From positions 1 through 10,623 of the forward strand of contig WAOU01000104.1 in NCBI GenBank assembly GCA_015521095.1: a stretch of DNA of 10,623 nucleotides. The letters are read 5' to 3'. The notes under the pieces are model-generated. The model did not search any database and had not been told where the DNA came from. It saw only the letters and a list, made by a program, of their open reading frames with translations. Made by a program: the position numbers and the translations under genes. Origin of the DNA: Desulfurococcales archaeon. Its GTDB lineage: Archaea > Thermoproteota > Thermoprotei_A > Sulfolobales > Acidilobaceae. Positions 1-6,600 of this stretch are shown here, piece by piece. The first letter of the stretch is position 1. Each line of letters begins with the position of its first letter.

Positions 1-2
1 CA

Positions 3-206
3 GCATACGCTCCTGGTGTTAACAGTCCCTCGAGTCCAGGGCTTCATCCAAAGGAGACAATACAGATCCTAGACTACGTCCTTGACAAAATGAACGTCAA
101 GGGAGCAGACATCGTAGAAATCGTGCCAATAAAAGATAATGCTAACAAGACGATAAGACTAGCATCTAGACTAGCCCTATACATGTTACACGGGGTGATA
201 ACATGA
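3..206 (+). CDS. hutG: Ureohydrolase, C-terminal end (probable formimidoylglutamase HutG)
   Basis: Partial gene: the 5' part lies outside the window. The visible 67 residues read through without a stop and end at TGA 204-206. They match the C-terminal end of the arginase/agmatinase/formimidoylglutamase fold: an APGVNSP loop followed by GLHPKE (about residues 3-19), an amphipathic helix, then GADIVEIVP with a following Asp, and a final helix rich in Leu and Ala (RLASRLALYML). Ureohydrolases hydrolyse guanidino-type substrates at a two-manganese centre; the metal ligands are upstream and not visible. The stop overlaps the ATG of the imidazolonepropionase gene (ATGA, 203-206), so the two are co-transcribed and probably translationally coupled. 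That pairing makes formimidoylglutamase, which releases glutamate and formamide in the last step of histidine degradation, the best reading. Agmatinase or arginase cannot be excluded from this fragment. Confidence 0.75.
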   Translation, partial: AYAPGVNSPSSPGLHPKETIQILDYVLDKMNVKGADIVEIVPIKDNANKTIRLASRLALYMLHGVIT

Positions 207-1438
207 AGGTAGATATCGTGATAAGAAATATTGGAGAACTAGTAACCTTCAAGAAGGGACCTCTTCGAAGAGTTGACAAGGATTCAGCAGGTATAATATA
301 TAATGCGGCAGTGGCAGTAAAAGATGGCAAAGTTGTATGGGTCGGATCAGACAGTGATGCGGATAAATACGAGGCATCTCTCATAATAAATGCAGAGGGC
401 AGGATCGCGACGCCAGGCCTGATTGACACGCATACACATCTTATTTTTGCAGGGGATAGGAGCCATGAGCTATGGATGAAGCTAGAAGGGAAAACGTACT
501 CTGAAATATTAGAAGCAGGTGGTGGAATATATTATACAGTAGAAGAGACGAGGAGAGCACCTCTAGAAAACCTTGTAAGCAATGCTCTGAGAGTTCTCGA
601 TAAAATGCTGTATTATGGAACAACAGTAGTAGAAGTAAAAACAGGCTATGGACTCCTCTACGAGCATGAGGCAAAACTCATTGACGCAATATTGGAGTTA
701 AAGAAACGTGCCAAGCAGACAATTATAGGCACCCTCCTAGCACACGTTATACCAAGAGAGTACACGGAGAAGCGTAATGAATACGTAGACTGTTTCACCA
801 GGAGACTAGTGCCTCTAGCCGCGGAAAAAAAGCTAGAATTCGTGGACGTATTCTGTGATAAAGGGGCGTTTACGGTAGAAGAAACTAGAAAGATAATATC
901 CGAGGGGAAGAGAAACCGTTTAAAGATAAGATTACACTCAGACGAGCTAGCCAATATAGGGTGCTCCAAGCTAGCCCTAGAGTACGAGATTCACAGTATC
1001 GATCACTTAGAGTATCTCCCCAAGCCTATAATACCAGGCCTAGCCACGACAAGAACCGTAGCTACTCTCCTGCCGACATCAATGCTATCAGTATTTGCAG
1101 ACAAGAAACCACCAGTAAAACAACTTAGAAGATACGGTGTATACCTAGGAGTAGCGACAGACTACAACCCGAACAACATGAATCCAATACTCCAGACCAC
1201 AATGGATCTCGCAGTATATCTTCTAGGCCTAACACCTCTAGAAGCACTAGCCGCTACAACAGTCAACGCGGCGTGGAGCCTCGATATATATCCAAGACAT
1301 GGAACAATCAGTGAGGGAGCCTACGCCGACATATTAATCTGGGACTACGAGAGACTAAGCCAGCTATCATATATTTGGGGTTATGATAGGCTTCTAACCG
1401 TAATCGCTAAAGGAAATATAATTAGAAACAAGCTTTGA
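203..1438 (+). CDS. hutI: Imidazolonepropionase (HutI)
   Basis: Complete, 411 residues, the usual length for the family. It hydrolyses 4-imidazolone-5-propionate to N-formimino-L-glutamate, the third step of histidine degradation, in the cytoplasm. It is an amidohydrolase-superfamily TIM barrel flanked by a beta-sandwich formed from both ends. All expected active-site residues are visible: H77 and H79 in DTHTH, H181, H245 and E248 in RLHSDE, H268 in IDHLE, and D320 in ATDYNP. Their spacing matches the metal ligands and catalytic residues known from Bacillus HutI. Other signatures are FAGDRSHE (82-89), EAGGGI (104-109) and VKTGYGL (145-151). The ATG overlaps the stop of the upstream ureohydrolase gene, and GGTGAT (194-199) lies 3 bases ahead of it as a ribosome binding site. 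No urocanase or histidine ammonia-lyase gene is in the window; they could lie upstream. Confidence 0.96.
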   Translation: MKVDIVIRNIGELVTFKKGPLRRVDKDSAGIIYNAAVAVKDGKVVWVGSDSDADKYEASLIINAEGRIATPGLIDTHTHLIFAGDRSHELWMKLEGKTYSEILEAGGGIYYTVEETRRAPLENLVSNALRVLDKMLYYGTTVVEVKTGYGLLYEHEAKLIDAILELKKRAKQTIIGTLLAHVIPREYTEKRNEYVDCFTRRLVPLAAEKKLEFVDVFCDKGAFTVEETRKIISEGKRNRLKIRLHSDELANIGCSKLALEYEIHSIDHLEYLPKPIIPGLATTRTVATLLPTSMLSVFADKKPPVKQLRRYGVYLGVATDYNPNNMNPILQTTMDLAVYLLGLTPLEALAATTVNAAWSLDIYPRHGTISEGAYADILIWDYERLSQLSYIWGYDRLLTVIAKGNIIRNKL

Positions 1439-1523
1439 TCCCCTACTAAATACGACTGTAGGTATCGAGGGGAGGTCTTCCAGCTCCATATGTTAATCTA
1501 TATTTGGAAATGGAGGAAGAAAA

Positions 1524-2702
1524 ATGATAACAGTAATCGGAGAAGGCGAGCGTCACCTAGAGCGAGGAACAGGGATAATATACAGAAAATGGGTACGCAC
1601 AACACGAGATATAAAAAATGGAGAGATAGTCGATATACAGACTCCATCGGGTATTAGAGCCTGTGGAATATACGAAGCTATCGGGCCCGTAGCACTAAGA
1701 ATCATCTATTATCATGAGTGCCCGGATACTCGTCCCGAACACGTGTTCGAAATGAAGCTCGAGGCTAGTTTACGGAGAAGAGAGCTGGCAGGGCTCAAAA
1801 AGACCCGGAGTTATCGTCTCGTTAATAGCGACGGTGACTTGTTATCGGGATTAATAATTGATGTTTTCGACGAAAAAGTCGCCGTAATACAATCAAGTAG
1901 CAGTGCCATAGACGCACACGTTGAAAAAATTGCACAGATCCTAAAACAGATAATAGGTGTAGAGGGAGTTTTTGAGAAGAGTACGCAGCGCTCACGAAAA
2001 GATATCGGTCTAGAACCTCGTAAAAGATGGCTTCTAAAAAAGATTAGACAAGTAATCATAGAAGAGGGCGACGCCAAGTTTATAGTTAATGTAGAGATAA
2101 GTCAGAAAACCGGTTTCTATCTGGATCAACGGATGAATAGGCTCGAACTATACAGGTATATAGGAAATAAGGAAAGAGTACTAGACGTATTCTCCTACAC
2201 AGGAGCATTCGGTGTACATGCATGGCTTGCAGGAGCTTCTCACGTAACATTTATTGAAGAGGATCCAATTGCTGTAGCATTACTAAGGAAAAACCTTGAG
2301 CTTAACAATGTAAAATCTTATCGGATAATTAATGCATCTATATGGGATGTTATCCGGGAAAGTCCTAGTCTTGCAGGATTCGACGTAGTCATAGTCGATC
2401 CACCGGCATTCATACAGAAATCAGATAAAAAATCCGTAAGGAAAGGTCTTTCGGCCTACTACTCGTCCTATAAATGGAGTGCGAACCAGATAGAGAAAAA
2501 TGGCATACTATATCTGAGTAGCTGTAGCTACTTCCTAACTCGAGAGATGTTCCTCAACGTGGTCAACGACGTCTTAATGGATAGCAGACTAGACTACAGT
2601 ATTCTGGGTAGTATTAGAGGAGCAGCACCTGATCATGTATTGAGGAGGGCCGAGTACCTCGACTATTTAAAGGGAGCGTACATCTTCGTAGAGAAAGAAT
2701 GA
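1524..2702 (+). CDS. Class I SAM-dependent RNA methyltransferase, RlmI family (PUA + Rossmann fold)
   Basis: Complete, 392 residues, typical of COG1092 proteins related to E. coli RlmI, which forms 5-methylcytosine in 23S rRNA. The N-terminal 75 or so residues look like a PUA RNA-binding domain (HLERGTGIIYRKWV near 11-24), followed by an EEHD-like region and the Rossmann methyltransferase domain. Family hallmarks are TGFYLDQR (196-203), the SAM-binding loop VLDVFSYTGAFG (219-230), acidic residues E245/E246 for the ribose, DPPAF (292-296), and SSCS (332-335), where C334 would be the catalytic nucleophile. GGAGGA at 1512-1517 lies 6 bases ahead of the ATG and supports this start. The gene follows hutI by 85 bases, with no obvious terminator between, so it may be read through from the hut operon or have its own weak promoter. 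The exact RNA target in this organism cannot be told from sequence. Confidence 0.93.
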   Translation: MITVIGEGERHLERGTGIIYRKWVRTTRDIKNGEIVDIQTPSGIRACGIYEAIGPVALRIIYYHECPDTRPEHVFEMKLEASLRRRELAGLKKTRSYRLVNSDGDLLSGLIIDVFDEKVAVIQSSSSAIDAHVEKIAQILKQIIGVEGVFEKSTQRSRKDIGLEPRKRWLLKKIRQVIIEEGDAKFIVNVEISQKTGFYLDQRMNRLELYRYIGNKERVLDVFSYTGAFGVHAWLAGASHVTFIEEDPIAVALLRKNLELNNVKSYRIINASIWDVIRESPSLAGFDVVIVDPPAFIQKSDKKSVRKGLSAYYSSYKWSANQIEKNGILYLSSCSYFLTREMFLNVVNDVLMDSRLDYSILGSIRGAAPDHVLRRAEYLDYLKGAYIFVEKE

Positions 2703-2730
2703 TTTAGTAGCGAAGTATTGGAGACGTGGG

Positions 2731-2738
2731 AAAAAGAG
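2731..2738 (-). terminator. Oligo-T terminator after the fumarase pair
   Basis: On the minus strand the sequence CTCTTTTT lies about 20-30 bases past the fumarase beta stop. There is no stable hairpin, which fits archaeal intrinsic termination at T-runs. It sits in the 56-base convergent gap. Confidence 0.4.
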
Positions 2739-2745
2739 AATCTAT

Positions 2746-2756
2746 ATTTTATTTTT
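2746..2756 (+). terminator. Oligo-T terminator after the RNA methyltransferase gene
   Basis: The plus strand shows ATTTTATTTTT 43-54 bases after the methyltransferase stop, in the convergent gap with the fumarase genes. A T-rich tract without a hairpin is the normal archaeal termination signal. Confidence 0.5.
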
Positions 2757-2758
2757 AG

Positions 2759-3385
2759 TTACTCGAATTCTACTTTCATTAGTTCTTCTTTAATCTTCTC
2801 AGCTTTTATCTTGACTTCTTTCATTTTCTCTTCGTAGTAGTTTTTGCCTGTTGTGTCTATTGTTACGACGAGGGGACCGAATTCCTCGACTTCGAATATC
2901 CATACAGCTTCAGGTATGCCGAGCTCATCTAGCCAGTAGACATCGACGACACGCTTTATTCTATCAGCTGCGAGAGCCCCGGCTCCACCAGTGAATACGG
3001 CGTAGACTGCTTTGTGTTTTTTCATTGCCTCGGCTGTGCGCTGTCCCATTCCTCCTTTACCTACTATCATTTTTACGCCTGTTTTCTCGATAAACTCGGC
3101 CTCGACGCTTTCCATCCTCATACTTGTTGTGGGTCCTGCTGCAACTACCTCCCAGGAGCCGTCCTCTCTTTTCCTCACGACAGGTCCGCAATGGTATAGT
3201 ACTAGTCCCTTGAGGTCTATAGGTAGTTTTTCACCGCTTTCTATTACTTCAAGAATCTTCTTATGGGCCTCGTCTCTAGCAGTAACCATTATCCCAGTAA
3301 CATAGACTATATCTCCGACTCGAAGCTTGGAGACGTCCTCGTCGCTTAATGGAGTCTTTAGATGAAATACACGTGCTTCGCTCAT
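2759..3385 (-). CDS. fumB: Class I fumarate hydratase, beta subunit (C-terminal domain)
   Basis: This 208-residue protein corresponds to the C-terminal half of class I fumarases, here a separate gene as in many archaea and anaerobes. With the alpha subunit it would interconvert fumarate and malate at a [4Fe-4S] centre. Family motifs are TARDEAHKK (about 35-43, with the conserved Arg and His), YHCGP (64-68), GPTTSMRM (84-91), GKGGM (109-113) and TGGAGALA (132-139). The C-terminus is a charged Lys/Glu-rich helix. An in-frame GTG at 3392-3394 would add three residues, but it lies inside the strong Shine-Dalgarno sequence. The ATG at 3383-3385, 5 bases after GGAGGTGA, is the better start. The gene follows the alpha subunit by 13 bases. 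L-tartrate dehydratase beta subunits share all these motifs, so the substrate is inferred. Confidence 0.92.
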   Translation of the reverse strand: MSEARVFHLKTPLSDEDVSKLRVGDIVYVTGIMVTARDEAHKKILEVIESGEKLPIDLKGLVLYHCGPVVRKREDGSWEVVAAGPTTSMRMESVEAEFIEKTGVKMIVGKGGMGQRTAEAMKKHKAVYAVFTGGAGALAADRIKRVVDVYWLDELGIPEAVWIFEVEEFGPLVVTIDTTGKNYYEEKMKEVKIKAEKIKEELMKVEFE

Positions 3386-3390
3386 TCCAA

Positions 3391-3398
3391 TCACCTCC
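3391..3398 (-). promoter_or_regulatory. Shine-Dalgarno site that fixes the fumarase beta start
   Basis: On the minus strand GGAGGTGA, a near-perfect complement of the archaeal 16S rRNA tail, starts immediately after the alpha-subunit TAG (3399-3401) and lies 5 bases before ATG 3385-3383. The alternative GTG at 3394-3392 is part of this site and so is unlikely to be the start. Confidence 0.8.
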
Positions 3399-4307
3399 CT
3401 AGACTATCTTGCATTCACCGTCTACTAGTCTAAGATGCCGGGTCAACATCTCCGACGATCCATCCGGAGAAATCTCTACAATTCCCCGTCGCGTCGCCCA
3501 ACAGCTTGTTACCACGCCTATAGCGAATGTTGCAGGATGCCTGTACGAGTAATCGAACTTTACGTCTAGGGCTGTTAGCCTACCACCGAATCCGTGTGGT
3601 CCTATCTCTAGCTTGTTAAGGGCTTTCAGTAGTTCTTCTTCTATTTTTGCTGCCTTAGGGTCTGGATGCCTCTCTCCTATTGGTCTTAGGAGAGCTTTTT
3701 TGGCAAGAGACATTACTATATCTGCACCGGCTCCGATCGCCACTCCAACTATGACTGGAGGACATGGAAGTGCTCCTGCCCCTGCTATAGCGTCTATGAC
3801 AGTTTTCTTGAGGTTTTCGAATCCTTTTAGAGGAGTCGACATTACCAAGGTGCTAGGAGCTTCGCTCCCTCCTCCTTTTGTCATGAGATATACCTTGAGT
3901 TTGTCTCCTGGCACCGGTTCAACATGGATCCATGGGATGTATCTTCCTGTATTGTCGCCGCTGTTCTTGAAGTATAGTGGGTCTACTGCGTTGGGCCTTA
4001 GGTATCCTTCCTTGGTGACTTTTCTTAGAGCGTTTGTGAATTGTTCTATGACTTTTGTTGGTTTAACTGGGAAGTCTTCTCCTATCTCGATCCATAGATA
4101 GGGTGTGCCCGTGTCTTGGCATATTGGTCTCTTCTTCTTACAGGCTATCTCCATATCTTCGAGGATTGCTTTTAGCTGTGTTTTTGCGACAGGGTTTTCT
4201 TCTTTCTCGTAGGCGTTCTTTATTGCCGTATATATGTCTTCAGGGATTCCTGTTGCAATAGTTTTTATGAATTCATAGAAGGTATCTTCTAAGTTTAGGT
4301 CTGTCAA
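3399..4307 (-). CDS. fumA: Class I fumarate hydratase, alpha subunit (N-terminal domain)
   Basis: Complete, 302 residues, the usual size of the alpha chain of two-subunit class I fumarases and tartrate dehydratases. It carries the iron-sulphur cluster: the three expected Cys ligands are C63 in CQDTG, C182 in PCPP and C269 in SCWATRR. Other signatures are KNSGDNTG (114-121), KGGGSE (144-149), and GPHGFGGR (236-243). The start is a TTG at 4305-4307, since an in-frame TGA lies three codons upstream and the next Met is at residue 52. A GGTGA element (4314-4318 on the minus strand) 6 bases ahead supports it. The gene is first of a two-gene operon with the beta subunit and is divergent from homoserine dehydrogenase. 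The oxygen-sensitive cluster suits an anaerobe. Fumarase is preferred over tartrate dehydratase on general grounds, not on a decisive residue. Confidence 0.93.
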   Translation of the reverse strand: MTDLNLEDTFYEFIKTIATGIPEDIYTAIKNAYEKEENPVAKTQLKAILEDMEIACKKKRPICQDTGTPYLWIEIGEDFPVKPTKVIEQFTNALRKVTKEGYLRPNAVDPLYFKNSGDNTGRYIPWIHVEPVPGDKLKVYLMTKGGGSEAPSTLVMSTPLKGFENLKKTVIDAIAGAGALPCPPVIVGVAIGAGADIVMSLAKKALLRPIGERHPDPKAAKIEEELLKALNKLEIGPHGFGGRLTALDVKFDYSYRHPATFAIGVVTSCWATRRGIVEISPDGSSEMLTRHLRLVDGECKIV

Positions 4308-4394
4308 TTGCTGTCACCCTTCTTAGTATATTCGTATAGTTCTATCTATTTCATTATGCGGGCTAGAGCAAAATACACATAACTCTAGTAACTG

Positions 4395-4402
4395 TATATA
4401 AT
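4395..4402 (+). promoter_or_regulatory. TATA box for the homoserine dehydrogenase gene
   Basis: TATATAAT lies in the 132-base divergent gap between the fumarase operon and the homoserine dehydrogenase gene. Archaeal initiation about 26 bases downstream of its centre would fall near 4425, giving a leader of about 15 bases to ATG 4440 or a leaderless message from TTG 4425. No transcript data are available to choose. Confidence 0.55.
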
Positions 4403-4439
4403 TCTCTGACCGGTACCTTTATCATTGGTGCTTAATGTT

Positions 4440-5444
4440 ATGGTCGAAGTAAACGTTTTCGTGGTGGGCTTCGGTAACGTAGGCAAGGAACTTGTGAAGC
4501 TTATTCTGAGAGAAGGACAAAAATATGGTATAGAACTAGTAGGAGTCAGCGCCAGCAAGGGTTCTGTACTTGTCGGGGGCCCTGCCGATAAGGTAAACCT
4601 ATTGAGATTAATCGAGATAGACGAGAAGCTCGAAAACCATCCATCTTTTAAGCCAGGAGTAGGATCAGTGGAGGGAGCCCTACTCACAGGTGCCGAGCTC
4701 GCCATGATAGTCATGCCGCCCTCATACAAGACGGGAGAACCAAACATTACTATCTATAAGGCTCTTGCCGAAGCAGGAATCTCCATAATCACCGCTGACA
4801 AAACAGTGTTAGCAAGAGACTACCAAGAATTCATGGACTATGCCAAGAAAAGAGGAGTATACATAGGATACAGGGCTACGGTGGCTGCAGGAACGCCAGC
4901 TATAGACTCTGCTAAAGGTCTAAGGGGTCGAGACGTGTCGTCAATAAGAGCAGTCCTAAATGCTTCGTCAAATTATATCCTTGGCCTCGTAGAGAAAGGC
5001 CTGAGCTTTGAAGAAGCAATCAAAGAAGCTAAAGCAGCAAAGCTTCTCGAGCCAGATCACACTGTTGATACCCATGGCCTGGACGCCGCTGCCAAGATAA
5101 CTATTCTTGCCAACACGCTTGGGATAAGGGTAAGCATAGACGAGGTAGATAGAAGTCCTATAGAGGAGTATAGTGAGGAAGAGATAAGAAAAGCGTTAAA
5201 TGAGGGATTCAGGGTGAAGCAAGTGGCATTTGCGGATTTAGAGAAGAGGATGTTCAAGGTGTATCCTACTAGGGTATCTCGGGAGGATCCCCTGTATAGG
5301 GCTGAAAAAGAAGGCAATGTGATTGTATTCAGTGTGGAGGACAAGGATATAGTACTTGAGGGTCCTGCGGGACCAGCTTGGAGGACTGCCCGGGTAATGA
5401 TCACTGACGTCATAGATTATCTAGAGTTAAGAGAGTATCTATAA
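4440..5444 (+). CDS. hom: Homoserine dehydrogenase (single domain)
   Basis: This 334-residue enzyme would reduce aspartate semialdehyde to homoserine with NAD(P)H, the branch point to Thr, Met and Ile. It has an N-terminal Rossmann fold with GFGNVG (10-15) and a conserved ADKTVLA segment (119-125, with K121). The catalytic region EPDHTVDTHGLDAAAK holds E204, D215 and K219, at exactly the spacing of the catalytic Glu, Asp and Lys of yeast homoserine dehydrogenase. There is no aspartokinase fusion and no recognisable C-terminal ACT domain, so feedback control by threonine is not evident. ATG 4440 is chosen because the beta strand of the Rossmann fold starts right after it. An in-frame TTG at 4425 and a GTG at 4428 are alternatives. 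In the usual E-A/S-T-V-G-A-G motif the enzyme reads RATVAAG (145-151), with Arg replacing the Glu. Confidence 0.92.
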   Translation: MVEVNVFVVGFGNVGKELVKLILREGQKYGIELVGVSASKGSVLVGGPADKVNLLRLIEIDEKLENHPSFKPGVGSVEGALLTGAELAMIVMPPSYKTGEPNITIYKALAEAGISIITADKTVLARDYQEFMDYAKKRGVYIGYRATVAAGTPAIDSAKGLRGRDVSSIRAVLNASSNYILGLVEKGLSFEEAIKEAKAAKLLEPDHTVDTHGLDAAAKITILANTLGIRVSIDEVDRSPIEEYSEEEIRKALNEGFRVKQVAFADLEKRMFKVYPTRVSREDPLYRAEKEGNVIVFSVEDKDIVLEGPAGPAWRTARVMITDVIDYLELREYL

Positions 5445-5468
5445 GAAATAATAACATGAGAAAATAGT

Positions 5469-6533
5469 CTATGCGGGCAGAGCCACCATTCTATCAGGCG
5501 GTATACGGAGCGTTACTTTTTGTCCCTGTCTTACAAATATCTTATTAGCCAAGTAGATAGTTAGTTTAGCCGAGCCAGATATAACTCTGGCTTCTATCTT
5601 GTCGCCCAGGAACATTGAATCGTCTACTACTCCCTCTATAATGTTCTCTCCTACTGGAAGGTCTTCCACTAGTTCGAAGCTCTCTGGTCTTATAACGACA
5701 TGCACTTTGCCAGTCTCGATTCCGCCATGTGTGTATATTACTAGTTCCTTGTCTAGCTGATCAACATATACTCTCACCATATGGTTGTCTAGAGTACCGG
5801 TAACGTGACCATCTAGAACATTACTCCTGCCTAGGAAACTCGCAACGAACAAGCTGTTAGGCTTGAAGTAGAGATTCGTAGGAGTGTCGACCTGTAGGAC
5901 TTTCCCCTTGTTCATGACAGCTATTCGGTCGCTCATGCTTAATGCTTCGAGCTGATCGTGTGTCACATATATTGTAGTTATCTTCAATCGTTTCTGTAGC
6001 GACTTGATTTCTTCTCTCATTTCGACTCTTAGCTTAGCGTCTAGGTTGCTTAAGGGCTCGTCGAGTAGAAGGACGTTTGGTTCAACGACGAGGGCTCTTG
6101 CTAGGGCTACTCTCTGTTGTTGTCCTCCGCTTAATTGCAGTGGATAACGTTTCTCGACTCCTTCTAGGTCTACTAGTTCGAGGGCCCACTTGACTTTTTT
6201 CTTGATTTCATCTTCAGGGACTTTTCTGAGTCTAAGACCATATGCGATATTGTCGTATACAGTCATATGGGGCCACAAGGCGTAGTTTTGGAATACCATT
6301 GCCGTGTTTCGATGATAGGGTTTGAGATACGTGACGTCTTGATCATCGAAGTATACCTTACCTTGCTCCGGGAGTTCGAATCCAGCTATTATCCTTAGAG
6401 TCGTCGTCTTACCGCATCCACTTGGACCTATTATCGTGAAGAATTCTCCCTCGTTTATTTCAAGGCTTACGTTATCTACAGCCACTGTATTCCCAAATAT
6501 CTTAGTCACGTTTTCCAGCTTGATTCTTGTCAA
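5469..6533 (-). CDS. ABC importer ATPase with TOBE-like C-terminal region (FbpC/PotA type)
   Basis: Complete, 354 residues, typical for importer ATPases of the Fe3+/polyamine/sugar type. It hydrolyses ATP on the cytoplasmic side to drive the adjacent permease. Visible motifs are Walker A GPSGCGKT (36-43), Q-loop Q82, signature LSGGQ (134-138), Walker B LLLDEP (155-160), D-loop SNLDA (162-166) and switch H192. The region from about 235 to the end matches the regulatory/TOBE beta-domain, including VVIRPES near 279-285. The start is TTG at 6531-6533, preceded 7 bases upstream by GGAGGGAGG on the minus strand. The gene lies 67 bases after the permease gene and completes the binding protein-permease-ATPase set. 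Its end is only 24 bases from the convergent homoserine dehydrogenase gene. The substrate cannot be assigned from the ATPase. Confidence 0.94.
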   Translation of the reverse strand: MTRIKLENVTKIFGNTVAVDNVSLEINEGEFFTIIGPSGCGKTTTLRIIAGFELPEQGKVYFDDQDVTYLKPYHRNTAMVFQNYALWPHMTVYDNIAYGLRLRKVPEDEIKKKVKWALELVDLEGVEKRYPLQLSGGQQQRVALARALVVEPNVLLLDEPLSNLDAKLRVEMREEIKSLQKRLKITTIYVTHDQLEALSMSDRIAVMNKGKVLQVDTPTNLYFKPNSLFVASFLGRSNVLDGHVTGTLDNHMVRVYVDQLDKELVIYTHGGIETGKVHVVIRPESFELVEDLPVGENIIEGVVDDSMFLGDKIEARVISGSAKLTIYLANKIFVRQGQKVTLRIPPDRMVALPA

Positions 6534-6600
6534 GCGTTTCCTCCCTCCATCCTATACATAGGGGTTCTTATAGATCGTAAAAATTTAGAAGAGATCATCG

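Noticed and set aside
1439..1523. Promoter candidates for the RNA methyltransferase gene (TACTAAATAC near 1443 and CTATATTT at 1498-1505)
   Set aside because: The second would predict a transcript starting at the ATG, which conflicts with the good Shine-Dalgarno site at 1512-1517; the first is a weak match. Neither is firm enough to list.
3613..4101. A 162-codon open frame on the plus strand opposite the fumarase alpha gene
   Set aside because: It is antisense to a gene with intact catalytic motifs, is Ser/Pro/Leu-rich as expected from reversed codons, and has no recognisable domain or ribosome binding site.
4330..4360. TATA-like sequences for the fumarase operon on the minus strand
   Set aside because: The region is AT-rich with several weak matches and none is clearly placed relative to the TTG start and its Shine-Dalgarno element.
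6551..6562. CCTATACATAGG resembling an operator palindrome before the ATPase gene
   Set aside because: The two halves pair only at the outer five bases, it is short, and no second copy was seen elsewhere.
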